This document shows, piece by piece, positions 1 to 10,262 of a stretch of 64,000 nt of DNA (positions are counted from its first letter, which is position 1; each line of letters opens with the position of its first letter). Both the position numbers and the translations under genes were made by a program. A model generated the notes under the pieces. It did no database searches, was not told the origin of the DNA, and saw only the letters and a list, made by a program, of their open reading frames with translations. The stretch is from contig NZ_VCHY01000001.1 in the NCBI RefSeq assembly GCF_005877885.1, forward strand, positions 372,001-436,000, given 5' to 3'. Origin of the DNA: Labilibacter sediminis. Its GTDB lineage: Bacteria; Bacteroidota; Bacteroidia; Bacteroidales; Marinilabiliaceae.

Positions 1-72
1 TACTATCCCCAATAAAGTAAGCCCGATAAAGAGCATGCTAATGAGTACTTTTCGATGTATTATTAAGTTCAT
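1..72 (-). CDS. RND efflux permease, N-terminal fragment (partial)
   Basis: An open frame with ATG at 72 runs off the left edge and gives 24 residues: a short basic start (MNLIIHRK) followed by a hydrophobic stretch ending LGIV. This is how RND (AcrB/HAE1-type) permeases begin, entering the first membrane helix. It lies 72 bases downstream of the complete RND gene on the same strand, so it is probably a second permease of the same export operon, as in MdtBC-type pairs. Only the first 24 residues are visible, so the family call is an inference from position and N-terminal pattern. Confidence 0.6.
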   Translation of the reverse strand, partial: MNLIIHRKVLISMLFIGLTLLGIV

Positions 73-144
73 TTCTTAATTTAAAGATTGTCAGTAAATG
101 GTTTATGCATATTGCTTTCGCCTCATGGCTATCTGGAGTTAACC

Positions 145-3100
145 TTATTTTTTGCGGACAAACAAACCATCAAATACGTAATAAACACAAGGAATTACTA
201 TTAAAGTTAGTATGGTTGATGTGACTAAACCACCGATGACAGCAATGGCCATTGATGAGCGGATGGCTGAACTCTCCCCAACACCTAACGTTAATGGCAG
301 CAAGCCCAAAATTGTGGTTAAACTGGTCATTAGTATAGGACGTAACCGGTTATTGGCTGCATTAACAATGGCGGTACGTAATACTTGTCCTTCTCTTTTA
401 AATTGATTGATGGCATCCACCAGTATAATAGAATCATTAACTGCAATACCTGCCAGCATTACCAGGCCTATATAAGCCATAATATTTAAAGACTTACCCA
501 ATAAAAGAAATGCGGTTATAGCACCAACACCTGCCAATGGGATGGTAAGCAAAATAGTGAAGGGATGAATTAAGGATTCAAACTGGGAAGCCATTACCAT
601 ATACACCAATACAATAGACAACAATAAGGCAAAAGTTAAGCTTCCGAAGGATTCTTTGCGCATCATTTCATCACCCAATATTTTATAGCGATACCCATCA
701 GGAAAATCAACTTGTTGTATCGAATGTTGTATTTCACGGGCCAATTGATCAATGGGTATATTGCCTTTTGTATGTGCGGTTATTCGGCCCACTCTGTTTT
801 GGTTATTTCTAATAACCTCCTTTGGCGCCATGCCGGTTTCTATTTTGGCAAGCTCAGACAACCTGTATGTATTTTGCCCATCTTCAATGATAAAATTATC
901 TAAATCACGTAAAGGATAATCCGGCATTTTTAAGGTAATATTGGTTAATTCACCACCTCTCTCAATGCTACCAGCATCTTTACCCATTAAAAAATCCTGT
1001 AACTGACTAATAATGGTAGACGCATTTAAATTAAAAATACCTGCTCTGTACCTATCTATTATCACATTTACCTCAGGTACACCATCTTCAAAAGAACTCT
1101 TTTCATTATAGAGCTCATCATTAGATTTCATGATTTGAAAAACCTGATCACTCAGTTCATCCAGTACATTAAGGTCGGAGCCAATAATTTCAATCATTAT
1201 TGGGGCCGAATCACTTCCCATAATTTCCTGTAAGGCTGTTTCATCCTGTACAAACTCCAATTCCACATCCTTTACTCCATCAAATATCCGGCTCAAAACA
1301 GGTATAAAATCATCTGTTGAGTATGGCGAATCTTCATTCAACATCACTTTAATAAAACCGGTATTTTCGCCCTCAAACACACTGTTCTCCGATCCTTCGG
1401 AAGTGTTTTGCGGCCCGGCATGTGTAAAAACATGCTTTACATGCTCACCTAAGGACTGTTGAATCATATCTTCCATTGAAGCAATAGTAGACGCTGTCCG
1501 ATTTAAACCAACTCCGGAAGGAAGCGTAACCTCAATAGAAAATTCTTTTGTTTTGGCCTGTGGCATAAACTCACTTCCTACTATGGAAATAGAAAAATAT
1601 GTAAGCACCACCAAGACTATAGAAGCCAGAATAACAAGGTACCTATTGTCTATCATTCGCTGTAAAAACCTTACATACCCCGGATAAATCTTTTCCTTAC
1701 TTTTAATCTTCTGCTGATGCTTTCCAAGAAAAAACACACTCAGCACCGGAATGATAAGGATGGCCACAAACAAGGATGACAAAAGCGAAAAAGCCACTGT
1801 CCAAGCCTGGTCTTTAAATAATTCTCCCGATGCTCCATGCAAATAAACGATGGGTAAAAACACCACGATGGTGGTTAAGGTGGATGCCACCAAAGCTCCT
1901 CCTACTTTAGCCGTTCCTTCAATAGCCGCCTCTTTTAACGATTTTCCTTTTTCGAGCAGGGTAAAAATATTTTCCACCACAATAATGGCATTATCAACCA
2001 ACATGCCTGCACCTAATGCCAATCCTCCTAAGGTCATTATATTTAGGGTAAGACCATTAAAATACATCAGGTTAAAAGTGGCTATAATGGATATGGGAAT
2101 AGCAGCACTTACCACCAATGTAGTGCCGATTCTTCTTAAAAATAAAAACAAAACAATCACTGCGAATACAATTCCTATTAACGCACTATCCTCCACTTCG
2201 CTTATGGCGTTACTAATAAACCTGCCCTGATTTTTAATAATGGTTATTTCATATCCAGGCAATGCTTTTTTTACTTTATCAAAGCCTTTATTAAGCTCAT
2301 CTATGGCTGCAACAGTATTGTATTTGGTTTCTTTATAAATCGACAATCCAATACAACGTTGACCATTTAAACGAACAATATTTAAAGGATCTTGATTTTT
2401 ATAGTTTATGGAAGCCACATCTTTTAGCAAAAGCGGCACTTCTTTTTCACTACTATCGTTACTTTGTTGAATTGTTCGTCCAACCACAAGATCACCCAAA
2501 TCTTCAGGAGATTGATATACACTGACGCCCTTAATCACATATTTTTGTCCCATTTCTTCTATGGAACCACCTGAAACATTTCTGTTATAATTTTCTATCT
2601 TAGTAACAATTGAAGATGATGTGATACCATGCGACTCTAATAAGTAAGGATCCGTTTCTATAAGAATTTCTTTTGTTTCATCACCCGATAACCGAACATC
2701 AGCAATACCATCAATACGAATTAACTCATTACGCATATAGTTTTGAGCCACCTTTCGCAACTCATCCATATCAGTAATATCCGGATGAGAAACAGCGGCC
2801 AACATGACAGGTGATGCATTGGGGTCGTTTCTGTAAATATTTAGTTCTTCAATATCTTCATCCTGACTATAACTTGTCAGGGATTTTTGCAGATCAAGAA
2901 AAGCCTCATCCATATCCTGATCCCAATTATAATCAACATTAATTTGTGCCGATCCTACTTTGCTAACAGAACTAATATTTAAAACGCCTTGCTGACGAAT
3001 GATAGTTCCTTCCATAGGCTCTACAAATTGCTTCTCTATTTCTTCCGGAGGTCTTTCACCTGATTTTATTTCAACAACTATACGAGGATTGGTTAAATCA

Positions 3101-3216
3101 GGAAATAAATCTGTACCTAAACGCGAAAAAGAAATAATTCCTAACAAAACGATTCCAAGGATAATCATGGCAACCGTTACCGGGTAATGGACAGAAAACT
3201 GCGCTAGCTTTTTCAT
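145..3216 (-). CDS. RND-family efflux permease (AcrB/HAE1 type)
   Basis: 1023 residues, the normal length of an inner-membrane RND pump that exports compounds with proton influx. The N-terminus has a first helix (about residues 13-31) followed by the family motif region with FPDLTNPRIVVE. A dense helix block lies at about 340-495 and includes GAGMLVDNAIIVVENI, the TM4 region carrying the proton-relay aspartates. A second helix block is at about 870-1015 with AGIAVNDSIILVDAIN. Two large periplasmic loops lie between. It is preceded by an adaptor and a TolC gene on the same strand with short gaps, so it forms a tripartite pump. Substrate cannot be read from sequence. Confidence 0.95.
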   Translation of the reverse strand: MKKLAQFSVHYPVTVAMIILGIVLLGIISFSRLGTDLFPDLTNPRIVVEIKSGERPPEEIEKQFVEPMEGTIIRQQGVLNISSVSKVGSAQINVDYNWDQDMDEAFLDLQKSLTSYSQDEDIEELNIYRNDPNASPVMLAAVSHPDITDMDELRKVAQNYMRNELIRIDGIADVRLSGDETKEILIETDPYLLESHGITSSSIVTKIENYNRNVSGGSIEEMGQKYVIKGVSVYQSPEDLGDLVVGRTIQQSNDSSEKEVPLLLKDVASINYKNQDPLNIVRLNGQRCIGLSIYKETKYNTVAAIDELNKGFDKVKKALPGYEITIIKNQGRFISNAISEVEDSALIGIVFAVIVLFLFLRRIGTTLVVSAAIPISIIATFNLMYFNGLTLNIMTLGGLALGAGMLVDNAIIVVENIFTLLEKGKSLKEAAIEGTAKVGGALVASTLTTIVVFLPIVYLHGASGELFKDQAWTVAFSLLSSLFVAILIIPVLSVFFLGKHQQKIKSKEKIYPGYVRFLQRMIDNRYLVILASIVLVVLTYFSISIVGSEFMPQAKTKEFSIEVTLPSGVGLNRTASTIASMEDMIQQSLGEHVKHVFTHAGPQNTSEGSENSVFEGENTGFIKVMLNEDSPYSTDDFIPVLSRIFDGVKDVELEFVQDETALQEIMGSDSAPIMIEIIGSDLNVLDELSDQVFQIMKSNDELYNEKSSFEDGVPEVNVIIDRYRAGIFNLNASTIISQLQDFLMGKDAGSIERGGELTNITLKMPDYPLRDLDNFIIEDGQNTYRLSELAKIETGMAPKEVIRNNQNRVGRITAHTKGNIPIDQLAREIQHSIQQVDFPDGYRYKILGDEMMRKESFGSLTFALLLSIVLVYMVMASQFESLIHPFTILLTIPLAGVGAITAFLLLGKSLNIMAYIGLVMLAGIAVNDSIILVDAINQFKREGQVLRTAIVNAANNRLRPILMTSLTTILGLLPLTLGVGESSAIRSSMAIAVIGGLVTSTILTLIVIPCVYYVFDGLFVRKK

Positions 3217-3291
3217 TTATTGATGATTAAAGTCAAATTTGAAAACAAAAATTTTATAGTTCACCTTTTAAATTTTGATTTAAAGCTAATG

Positions 3292-4347
3292 CTACTTATT
3301 GAGAACCTTAACTTTTGATCTATCCTTGAGCGTTTCGAATCCCTTAATAATTAACCGCTCTTCTTTTCTTAATCCCTCAAGCACCTCTACCATACCATTG
3401 CTTTCAATACCGGTTACAATCATTTTTTCACGAGCTGTTTCATTGGCAGCAATAAAAACTGCTTTTCCGTTAGATCTAACTAGAATGGCATCCTTAGGTA
3501 TCACCACCACGCTGTCTTTTTTATCTATTACAATATCAGTTTTTACAAACATACCAGGTCGTAATTTTGCATCCTTATTGCTAACGTATATTCGCCCTTT
3601 AAAAGTTCTGGAATCCACATCGATGGCTGGAGATATCTCTTTTAGTACTCCGGAAAGCGTATCATTGGGAATAGAATAATTTGTTATAAAAGCGGGTTGA
3701 TTGACAAATACTTTTAACATCTGACTTTCAGGTAACATTAAATCTAAAACCATTTGCTCATAGCTCATCAGTTGCAAAATATCCAATCCCTGATTAATCT
3801 TTACTCCCTGCGAAAAATAAGGTAAATCCGTTATGACTCCGTTAAACGGGGACCTTACCTCAAGCTTATCTAATTGTATTTTTGCATTCTCGTATGTTTT
3901 TTCTGCAGTAACCAACTGCTTTTGTCCATTAACCTTTTCACGTAAAGTAACTCCGCCTTTTTCATAAAGAGCTACTTGCTTTTCATATTCCATTTGTGAA
4001 ATTTCCAAATCAATTTCTGCGCCTTCAATATTTACATTATTCTCATATTCTTTATCTTCAATTTTAATGATAAGATCTCCTTTAAAAACCTTATCTCCCA
4101 TTTTAAACCTTTTCCTTGTTCGTGGATTTATTTGCAAATAATACTCACCTGAAGCTTCGCTTTGAATAACAGACTCATACTCTGACAGTATTGTTCCTGT
4201 GGATGTAAAAACCTCCTGAATGCTTCCTAATTTTACTTCTTCAATGGTAACGGGTACTGAGATATCGGTACTAAAACCTGGCTCTTGATTATTACAGGCA
4301 CTAACTAATAATACTAAGCCGATGATTAAAAAGAATTTCTGTATCAT
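3292..4347 (-). CDS. RND efflux periplasmic adaptor subunit (HlyD/MFP family)
   Basis: 351 residues. It starts with a lipoprotein signal (MIQKFFLIIGLVLLVSAC, cysteine 18), so it is probably anchored to a membrane. A lipoyl/biotinyl-like half (around 60-95), an alpha-helical hairpin (about 100-160, charged, EKQVALYEKGG), a second lipoyl half with VRSPFNGVITDL, a beta-barrel region and a membrane-proximal domain follow in the usual MFP order. Two bases separate it from the TolC gene upstream, and the RND gene lies 75 bases downstream, so the three are almost certainly co-transcribed and form one pump. The adaptor joins the pump to the outer-membrane channel. Confidence 0.93.
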   Translation of the reverse strand: MIQKFFLIIGLVLLVSACNNQEPGFSTDISVPVTIEEVKLGSIQEVFTSTGTILSEYESVIQSEASGEYYLQINPRTRKRFKMGDKVFKGDLIIKIEDKEYENNVNIEGAEIDLEISQMEYEKQVALYEKGGVTLREKVNGQKQLVTAEKTYENAKIQLDKLEVRSPFNGVITDLPYFSQGVKINQGLDILQLMSYEQMVLDLMLPESQMLKVFVNQPAFITNYSIPNDTLSGVLKEISPAIDVDSRTFKGRIYVSNKDAKLRPGMFVKTDIVIDKKDSVVVIPKDAILVRSNGKAVFIAANETAREKMIVTGIESNGMVEVLEGLRKEERLIIKGFETLKDRSKVKVLNK

Positions 4348-4349
4348 AA

Positions 4350-5825
4350 CTATTGGATATTTCGGGGTTTAAGTTGAGGCGTAATTGATATATTATTTTC
4401 AAAGTCATACATACTCTGAATTTTCATATTGAGCAGCTCCAACTTATAACTGATGATAGCATTTGTTAAAGCATTTTTATTTTGAGTTAACTGATTTTGT
4501 ACAAGGTTCAAATCCATACTTGTTAAATCTCCGTTCTTGTATTTTTCAAGATTAATCTCATAAGTTAACTCTGCATTATCCACATTTTTTCTGGCTATTT
4601 CTATCTGTTTTAATTGATTTTGAAGACTTCGGTATACCTGACGTATGGTTAACTTAATACCCACTTCCTCATCACGCAGGTCATTATAATTCATTTCCAG
4701 TGCGGCTTGAGATGCCCTTAGGCGGGCTTTTTTTTCGCCCCAGTCCCAAAGAGGTATCGTTAAACCTAACTGAACTTTTTGGTTATTTGTTGGATCATCA
4801 TAAATATTGGGCAGTTGTTCGTTTTCTCCAAAAACCCCTACCTCCAGACTTAAATCACCGCGAAACTCATTTAAGGCATTTGTCTTTATCAGATCAAATT
4901 GTCCTGTCTGAATCTCTATTTCACGTTGCCTGATTTCCATCCGATTACTTAAGCCTTCGGAAATAGCTCTGGGTAAATCAACATCTACCGGTAAAACCGA
5001 AATATCAGCCAGCACCATAATTTCCTCTTCCAGATCAATACCAAGCATCTGCTTAAAATTGTCTTTATCATTTTCAAAAGTCACCTGATTATCCTGCATA
5101 TTAGCTTCACTCGATAACATATCCAACTCCGCCTGATAAAGCTCTTCTTTAGCCACTAACCCTCCATCGACTTTGTTTTTTATGATATCATAACTTTGCT
5201 TGCGGTTTTCAAACTCCTCTCGAGAAATATTTAATGCCATTTGGGTTTGATATACCTTATAAAAAGACTGTGTAACCATATTCTCAACATTAAGCTCTTG
5301 CAAAGCGTAACTTAAAGCAGAATTCTCGTAATTCAGTTCCAGCTCTTTTAATTCAAGTTTGGTTCTGTTATATGTAAATAAAGGCTGATCAAGTTTTAAG
5401 GTTAAATTATTACTAAAACCTTTAAATCCCTCCAAACCATTATCACTGGTACTGTTATTATTTGTATAACTGAATGTATTGTTTAAGCTTAAAACTCCAT
5501 CAGTCCATAAAATAGGTTGAGTTACCTGAAAATTACCTAAACTACCATAGTTCTCAATGGTATACCACTTTGATAATTGATTATTGAACTGCCTGTCGTG
5601 CGAATATTGCAGGGGTGTAACATTTAAACTAAAATTTGATTTTAATGCCGCCCTCTGCGCTTTTAACCGTTCTTCATTTTGAGTAAGCGACAACCTGGAC
5701 TGCTGAATATTTGGGCTGGTTTTCATTGCCTGCTCAATAGCTTGCTCCAATGACATAACTCTTTGGGCTATTGCATTTACAGAAACAAGTATTGATAATA
5801 ATACAATTAGTGATTTTAACTTCAT
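4350..5825 (-). CDS. TolC-family outer membrane efflux protein
   Basis: 491 residues with an N-terminal signal peptide (hydrophobic to about residue 20, ending NAIAQ). The rest is typical of TolC: two long helical repeats rich in Q, N, E and L (about 25-60/180-260 and 310-475), with alternating beta segments such as LKLDQPLFTYNRTKLE and VQLGLTIPLWDWGEKKARL, the second being the recognisable OEP repeat motif. It would form the trimeric outer-membrane channel for the RND/adaptor pair downstream. It lies 32 bases after the ABC-2 permease gene, so ABC and RND genes may share a transcript. Confidence 0.93.
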   Translation of the reverse strand: MKLKSLIVLLSILVSVNAIAQRVMSLEQAIEQAMKTSPNIQQSRLSLTQNEERLKAQRAALKSNFSLNVTPLQYSHDRQFNNQLSKWYTIENYGSLGNFQVTQPILWTDGVLSLNNTFSYTNNNSTSDNGLEGFKGFSNNLTLKLDQPLFTYNRTKLELKELELNYENSALSYALQELNVENMVTQSFYKVYQTQMALNISREEFENRKQSYDIIKNKVDGGLVAKEELYQAELDMLSSEANMQDNQVTFENDKDNFKQMLGIDLEEEIMVLADISVLPVDVDLPRAISEGLSNRMEIRQREIEIQTGQFDLIKTNALNEFRGDLSLEVGVFGENEQLPNIYDDPTNNQKVQLGLTIPLWDWGEKKARLRASQAALEMNYNDLRDEEVGIKLTIRQVYRSLQNQLKQIEIARKNVDNAELTYEINLEKYKNGDLTSMDLNLVQNQLTQNKNALTNAIISYKLELLNMKIQSMYDFENNISITPQLKPRNIQ

Positions 5826-5857
5826 TCCTTAAACTTTATTTAATGGCTATTCTTTTT

Positions 5858-8800
5858 CTATAATTTCACCCACTTTGCGGCATCTGCAATCACAACATTT
5901 TTTGTTGTTTGATCAGATAACTCCACAATCGCTTCCCCTTCTGAAAAATAGTATTCTCCTAATAATACCCAGTCTGATCTGTCATTATCTACGGGGACTT
6001 CAATAACCTCCTTACCATCATCATGATAAACCGAAAATGAGTATGTGGCATCTTCCGGATCCTGATTCCTAAAATTACCAAGTCGTTGTGAAGGTACCAT
6101 AGCATACACGTTATATCGGCCGCTTATTTTTAGTTCAGCAGAGAACTTTGCTTTTCCACTTCCATCTCCGGCTTTTTTATACACCATAGATTTTACATGT
6201 TTGCCATAAGCCAAAGAGTTTAGTACAGGTGTCCAACGGGAAGCCGGCCTAAAAAATGACAAATTTTTATATTCCGAATCATCATCCTCATTTTCTTTAT
6301 CCTTACTACTAAGTATAATTTCCTTCAATGTTTTTCTTCCACTTGTATTCACCACCGAAAAACCTTCACTCTCATTATCCACCACTATTTCATTATCCTC
6401 AACCAGTTTTATTTCTTCACTCACTTCTTTTATGCCCATAAAAGTCTCAAGCCCTTTAGGTGCTTCTGAAAAATCAGCCAAAGGAAATCGAATATCAGAA
6501 GGTACATTCTTTGATAAATAAGTGTGTACTGACATCATTCGAGGTGGTTTATCCAACACTATTCCAATACGATTGCTTTTGTCTTTCTCAACCAGGAAAA
6601 TATCTTCATAGGTAGGTGTCATATTACCACGGCCCCGATTACCACCACCCTGGCCACCAGGTCCTCCACCGCCTCTTCTTTCGCCAGAACGACCACCTCT
6701 CCCTCCTCCATAAACAGATACTTTTACAATGCCATCCTCCTCTCCGTCATTCATCAGATTTAAACCAATAAAAAACCTTTTTCTATTGCCATCCTTAAAC
6801 TCATAAACATCATAATTACCAAAAATAAACGAAGGCAGTTTTAGCTCAACTTCATTATCTGATATGTTAGAAGAATTGCCTTTCACAACCTCATTAAAAA
6901 CCTTACTATCAATTATACGATCATTAACGGATAACAAGCTATCGACATAATCATTAAAAGCATCATAACCGATTCGAGCCTGTGCTGTTGCAAACTGATT
7001 ATTGCCTATCGTAACAATAATGTCTGCAATACTAATATCCAGATTTTCCTTATCCGTTAATTCTACAATATCTCCGGTGTGATTCCTTAAAAATAAAATG
7101 GACTTATCATTTGAACTCATTCTTCCCATTCTTGGATTTGTTGAATGAATTCGGGATAGCATAAAAGACTCCAAACACATATTATAAAAAGGCAAACCCT
7201 CTTCTTTTACTGCATATGAATAATTATAAAATAGCGGAAATAAAGAATAAGGACTCCATCCATCTATTGTTCGTCCTACATTATTACGACTAAAATACCC
7301 TCTTCTGGAAACTGGCTGTGCAAATGTGTTTCCTACAACTCGTAAAAAAATCCTGGCTTCCTTTTCCTTTGGAATAATTTCTTCATTATTTTTTTTGGCA
7401 TTCCTCTCTTCTGTCAATGATATTCTGGCAAGATTTAAATCATTAATGCCCACTCCTGATTCCGGCACAAAAATCATTTCGGGCTGACTATTTTCATTGG
7501 TTAAGGCCCAGCTTCTAAACAATGACTTAAAATGTATTGGAACTTCAACAATTGATAAGCGCTTATAAGGATAAGTTAAACCTAATTTACGTTCATAATC
7601 ATTTTTAAGCTCACGTATTAGTACCGGTAAAGTATCAGGTAAATTTTTAAAATATTTCCCTATAAAATCATTATCCTCCTTTAAATAAATAGAATATTCT
7701 ACAGAATCTACCTGAACGGATTTTTGAATGTAAGGAGCGGCAACTACCGATATTTTAGCATATGGCTGTAATGAACGAAATTTAGATTGTCCCTTATCAG
7801 GATTTTGCTTATCGCCCTGAGCGAGCACAGTCAAATTTTCTGAGGTTGTCACCTTTAAATCAAAGGTAAAAAACTGTGGTAATCTAAAGGCATTGCGTTC
7901 TGCAACTATTGGATACCACATCGATTCTTTTGTTAATAATAAATAATTAGGCCTAACGATAACATTTTTGTTTCCTGCGATCAGCGGATCAACTCTGTTT
8001 AATTCCTTTCTTTCTTCCTCTCCCAAATCGAAATAAGCCAACTGGTCGTTTGGGTTACCTTCATATTCCATCCTTAAATTGACACCTGCGCTTGGTTTCT
8101 TATCTGTAGTAATCTCAATTAAATTTAAATATTGATGATAGTTAAGGGCTACACCATCAAGCTCCACCTTATTAACCTTTAAACCGTTGTTTAAATAAAA
8201 TTTTAAATCTTCAGGAAGTGTTGTACCAACATTTGCCTTTATTGTTGTTTCTATACTACCTTTTATTTCATTTCCCTGGTGAGTAATATCTATTTGGTAA
8301 TGACTAATCTGATATCCAGCTTTAATAGGTAATTGCTTTTCTTTTTCATTCATTTCAGAAACTTGCCTGTCAATAGAAACTTGATGCCATATATGGTATG
8401 AAAACATACTTATAAACACAAATATCAAGGTTACAGGTGCAAACACTAATAACCTAAATCCCTTATCTGACTGAGTAATCCTCGGAAGCTTCACAACCGT
8501 TAAAAGCATAAGCGCTACACCTATTACAAAATAGCCTCCTCTGATGATGAACAGTTGTTGAATGTTATCAAAACCTATATACGAAGAAAAAGCCATGGGC
8601 GTATAAAACCCAAGATAATCCCAAACTCCATAATGATTGCCCTGAAGATAAAATAATACGGTTGCTATATATCCTAAAAGAAGTATAAAGGTAACGGCCT
8701 GGTTACGTACCAGCTGCATTACTAAAAAAGATAATCCAAGTACAAAGGTTAAGGTTGGTATGGAAATAATGAATGGGTATGCCAAATATGTTATTGCACT

Positions 8801-9223
8801 AAAACCAGCATCCGGACTAATGAGATTAATGACAAAAGTAAAGAATAATACAACCAGGTTTAATAAGCCAAAAACCAGTAGTATCCCCAGGGATTTACCA
8901 AAAACATATTGAAAATTTGACATGCTTCGCACGTAAATAACCTCAGTGGTATCAAGCTTTTTATCGCGACTTAAAAAATCAGAAGACAAAAATATGGCAA
9001 TAATGGATTGAGCTACATTCAGCATCCACAAGTTTAAATATGGTAAACCGCCAGCAAGCATTCTTGCCCCCCAACCTGTTCGTCCTAATTCCGTAGACAT
9101 AAGCAGGTTCATAAAAACAAGAATGATGATTACTAAAGCTGCAAATATTCTAAAAAACCAACTTCTCAGAAGGGTTTTCATTTCAAACCTTGCCACTGTA
9201 AAAATAGGGTTCGTAAAAGTCAT
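5858..9223 (-). CDS. ABC-2 permease fused to degenerate M1-peptidase-like and golvesin-like domains
   Basis: 1121 residues. The first 280 contain about seven hydrophobic segments typical of an ABC-2 permease. Residues about 300-830 resemble the N-terminal and catalytic folds of M1 aminopeptidases (for example LTYPYKRLSIVEVPIHF), but I found no HExxH zinc motif, so peptidase activity is unlikely. A glycine/arginine-rich linker follows at about 841-870. The last ~110 residues (SGRYNVYAMVP ... WVLLGEYYFSEGEAIVELSD ... IADAAKW) resemble the golvesin C-terminal carbohydrate/envelope-binding domain. The gene abuts the ATPase gene: its ATG overlaps the ATPase stop at 9223, indicating translational coupling. 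The transported substrate is unknown. Confidence 0.85.
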   Translation of the reverse strand: MTFTNPIFTVARFEMKTLLRSWFFRIFAALVIIILVFMNLLMSTELGRTGWGARMLAGGLPYLNLWMLNVAQSIIAIFLSSDFLSRDKKLDTTEVIYVRSMSNFQYVFGKSLGILLVFGLLNLVVLFFTFVINLISPDAGFSAITYLAYPFIISIPTLTFVLGLSFLVMQLVRNQAVTFILLLGYIATVLFYLQGNHYGVWDYLGFYTPMAFSSYIGFDNIQQLFIIRGGYFVIGVALMLLTVVKLPRITQSDKGFRLLVFAPVTLIFVFISMFSYHIWHQVSIDRQVSEMNEKEKQLPIKAGYQISHYQIDITHQGNEIKGSIETTIKANVGTTLPEDLKFYLNNGLKVNKVELDGVALNYHQYLNLIEITTDKKPSAGVNLRMEYEGNPNDQLAYFDLGEEERKELNRVDPLIAGNKNVIVRPNYLLLTKESMWYPIVAERNAFRLPQFFTFDLKVTTSENLTVLAQGDKQNPDKGQSKFRSLQPYAKISVVAAPYIQKSVQVDSVEYSIYLKEDNDFIGKYFKNLPDTLPVLIRELKNDYERKLGLTYPYKRLSIVEVPIHFKSLFRSWALTNENSQPEMIFVPESGVGINDLNLARISLTEERNAKKNNEEIIPKEKEARIFLRVVGNTFAQPVSRRGYFSRNNVGRTIDGWSPYSLFPLFYNYSYAVKEEGLPFYNMCLESFMLSRIHSTNPRMGRMSSNDKSILFLRNHTGDIVELTDKENLDISIADIIVTIGNNQFATAQARIGYDAFNDYVDSLLSVNDRIIDSKVFNEVVKGNSSNISDNEVELKLPSFIFGNYDVYEFKDGNRKRFFIGLNLMNDGEEDGIVKVSVYGGGRGGRSGERRGGGGPGGQGGGNRGRGNMTPTYEDIFLVEKDKSNRIGIVLDKPPRMMSVHTYLSKNVPSDIRFPLADFSEAPKGLETFMGIKEVSEEIKLVEDNEIVVDNESEGFSVVNTSGRKTLKEIILSSKDKENEDDDSEYKNLSFFRPASRWTPVLNSLAYGKHVKSMVYKKAGDGSGKAKFSAELKISGRYNVYAMVPSQRLGNFRNQDPEDATYSFSVYHDDGKEVIEVPVDNDRSDWVLLGEYYFSEGEAIVELSDQTTKNVVIADAAKWVKL

Positions 9224-10113
9224 TATTGAGGTATTTTTGACGATTCGTATTCCATAAAATAAACATAGGCATGCTCCAGGTTTGGTTCTATCTGCACACC
9301 TTTAAAATCACTGTTATGCGGGGATATTAATTCAACTTCATACCCGTTAGCTACAGGAATGGTTGAAATAACCGGATATTTCTGATTAAACTCCTGCATC
9401 TGATCAAAGCCAACTTCTGTTTTCCATACTTTTCCTCTTGATAGATTTATAAATTCATCAGGATTACCATGAAAACCTATTTCTCCTTGATTTAACAATG
9501 CCATTTGATTACAGGTACTTGAGATGTCTCCCACTATATGGGTAGACAGAATAATAATCACATCCTTCTGACTTAAATCTGCTAAGATATTACGGAAACG
9601 AATTCTTTCTTCCGGATCCAAACCCGTTGTTGGTTCATCAACAACAACCAGCTTAGGCTCACCAATAATTGCCTGTGCAATACCCAATCGTCTTTTCATA
9701 CCTCCTGACAGCTTACTGGCATATCTGTTTCTTACTTCAAACAGTCCAACCTTTTCTAACATCTTTTCTATCTCATTTCTCCTTTCCCTACGACTCTTAA
9801 TACCTGCTAAGGAAGCTGCATAATCTAAAAACTCGTATGTTTTGAGTTTGGCGAAAAAACGAAAATCCTGTGGTAAATATCCCAGGATTGAACGCACCTC
9901 TTTTCTACTTTTACTAAGGTCAACACCATTTACCAACACCTTACCACCAGAAGGTTGAAGCAAGGTAACCAGAATCTTCATTAATGTTGATTTACCTGCT
10001 CCATTGGGTCCCAGTAAACCAAACATCCCTGTTTCTATATCTAAACTTACCTTATGCAGCGCCTGAAAGTTATTATTATAAACTTTACTTAAATTTTGAA
10101 TGGAGATATTCAA
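9223..10113 (-). CDS. ABC transporter ATP-binding protein
   Basis: 296 residues. All nucleotide-binding motifs are present: Walker A GPNGAGKST (about 34-42), a Q-loop (LPQDF), signature LSGGMKRRL (about 138), Walker B VVVDEPTTGLDP and the switch histidine in LSTHIV. The C-terminal ~70 residues are an accessory domain. It energises the fused permease encoded immediately downstream (one-base overlap). Upstream, a hairpin at 10206-10253 separates it from the Spy-like genes, so the ABC/TolC/RND cluster probably has its own promoter in 10114-10205. Confidence 0.96.
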   Translation of the reverse strand: MNISIQNLSKVYNNNFQALHKVSLDIETGMFGLLGPNGAGKSTLMKILVTLLQPSGGKVLVNGVDLSKSRKEVRSILGYLPQDFRFFAKLKTYEFLDYAASLAGIKSRRERRNEIEKMLEKVGLFEVRNRYASKLSGGMKRRLGIAQAIIGEPKLVVVDEPTTGLDPEERIRFRNILADLSQKDVIIILSTHIVGDISSTCNQMALLNQGEIGFHGNPDEFINLSRGKVWKTEVGFDQMQEFNQKYPVISTIPVANGYEVELISPHNSDFKGVQIEPNLEHAYVYFMEYESSKIPQ

Positions 10114-10205
10114 TTGAATTTGTTTTTAGGATGAAAATTCGACTATGATCTAATATAATGTTTTAAACCAGTAAATACCAGAAACATAACAGATACAAAT
10201 CATAT

Positions 10206-10253
10206 AAAAAGAAAGAGTGAAGGTCAAATAAAACCTCAACTCTTTCTTTTATC
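10206..10253 (-). terminator. Hairpin terminator after the Spy-like gene
   Basis: Inverted repeat: AAAAAGAAAGAGTgAAGGT on the left pairs with ACCTCAACTCTTTCTTTT on the right around a short AT-rich loop. On the minus strand it ends in a T run just past the stop of the Spy-like gene at 10263. Confidence 0.7.
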
Positions 10254-10262
10254 TAATAGATA

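Noticed and set aside
1850-2230. Antisense ORFs within the RND gene and others
   Set aside because: Shadow frames opposite well-supported genes.
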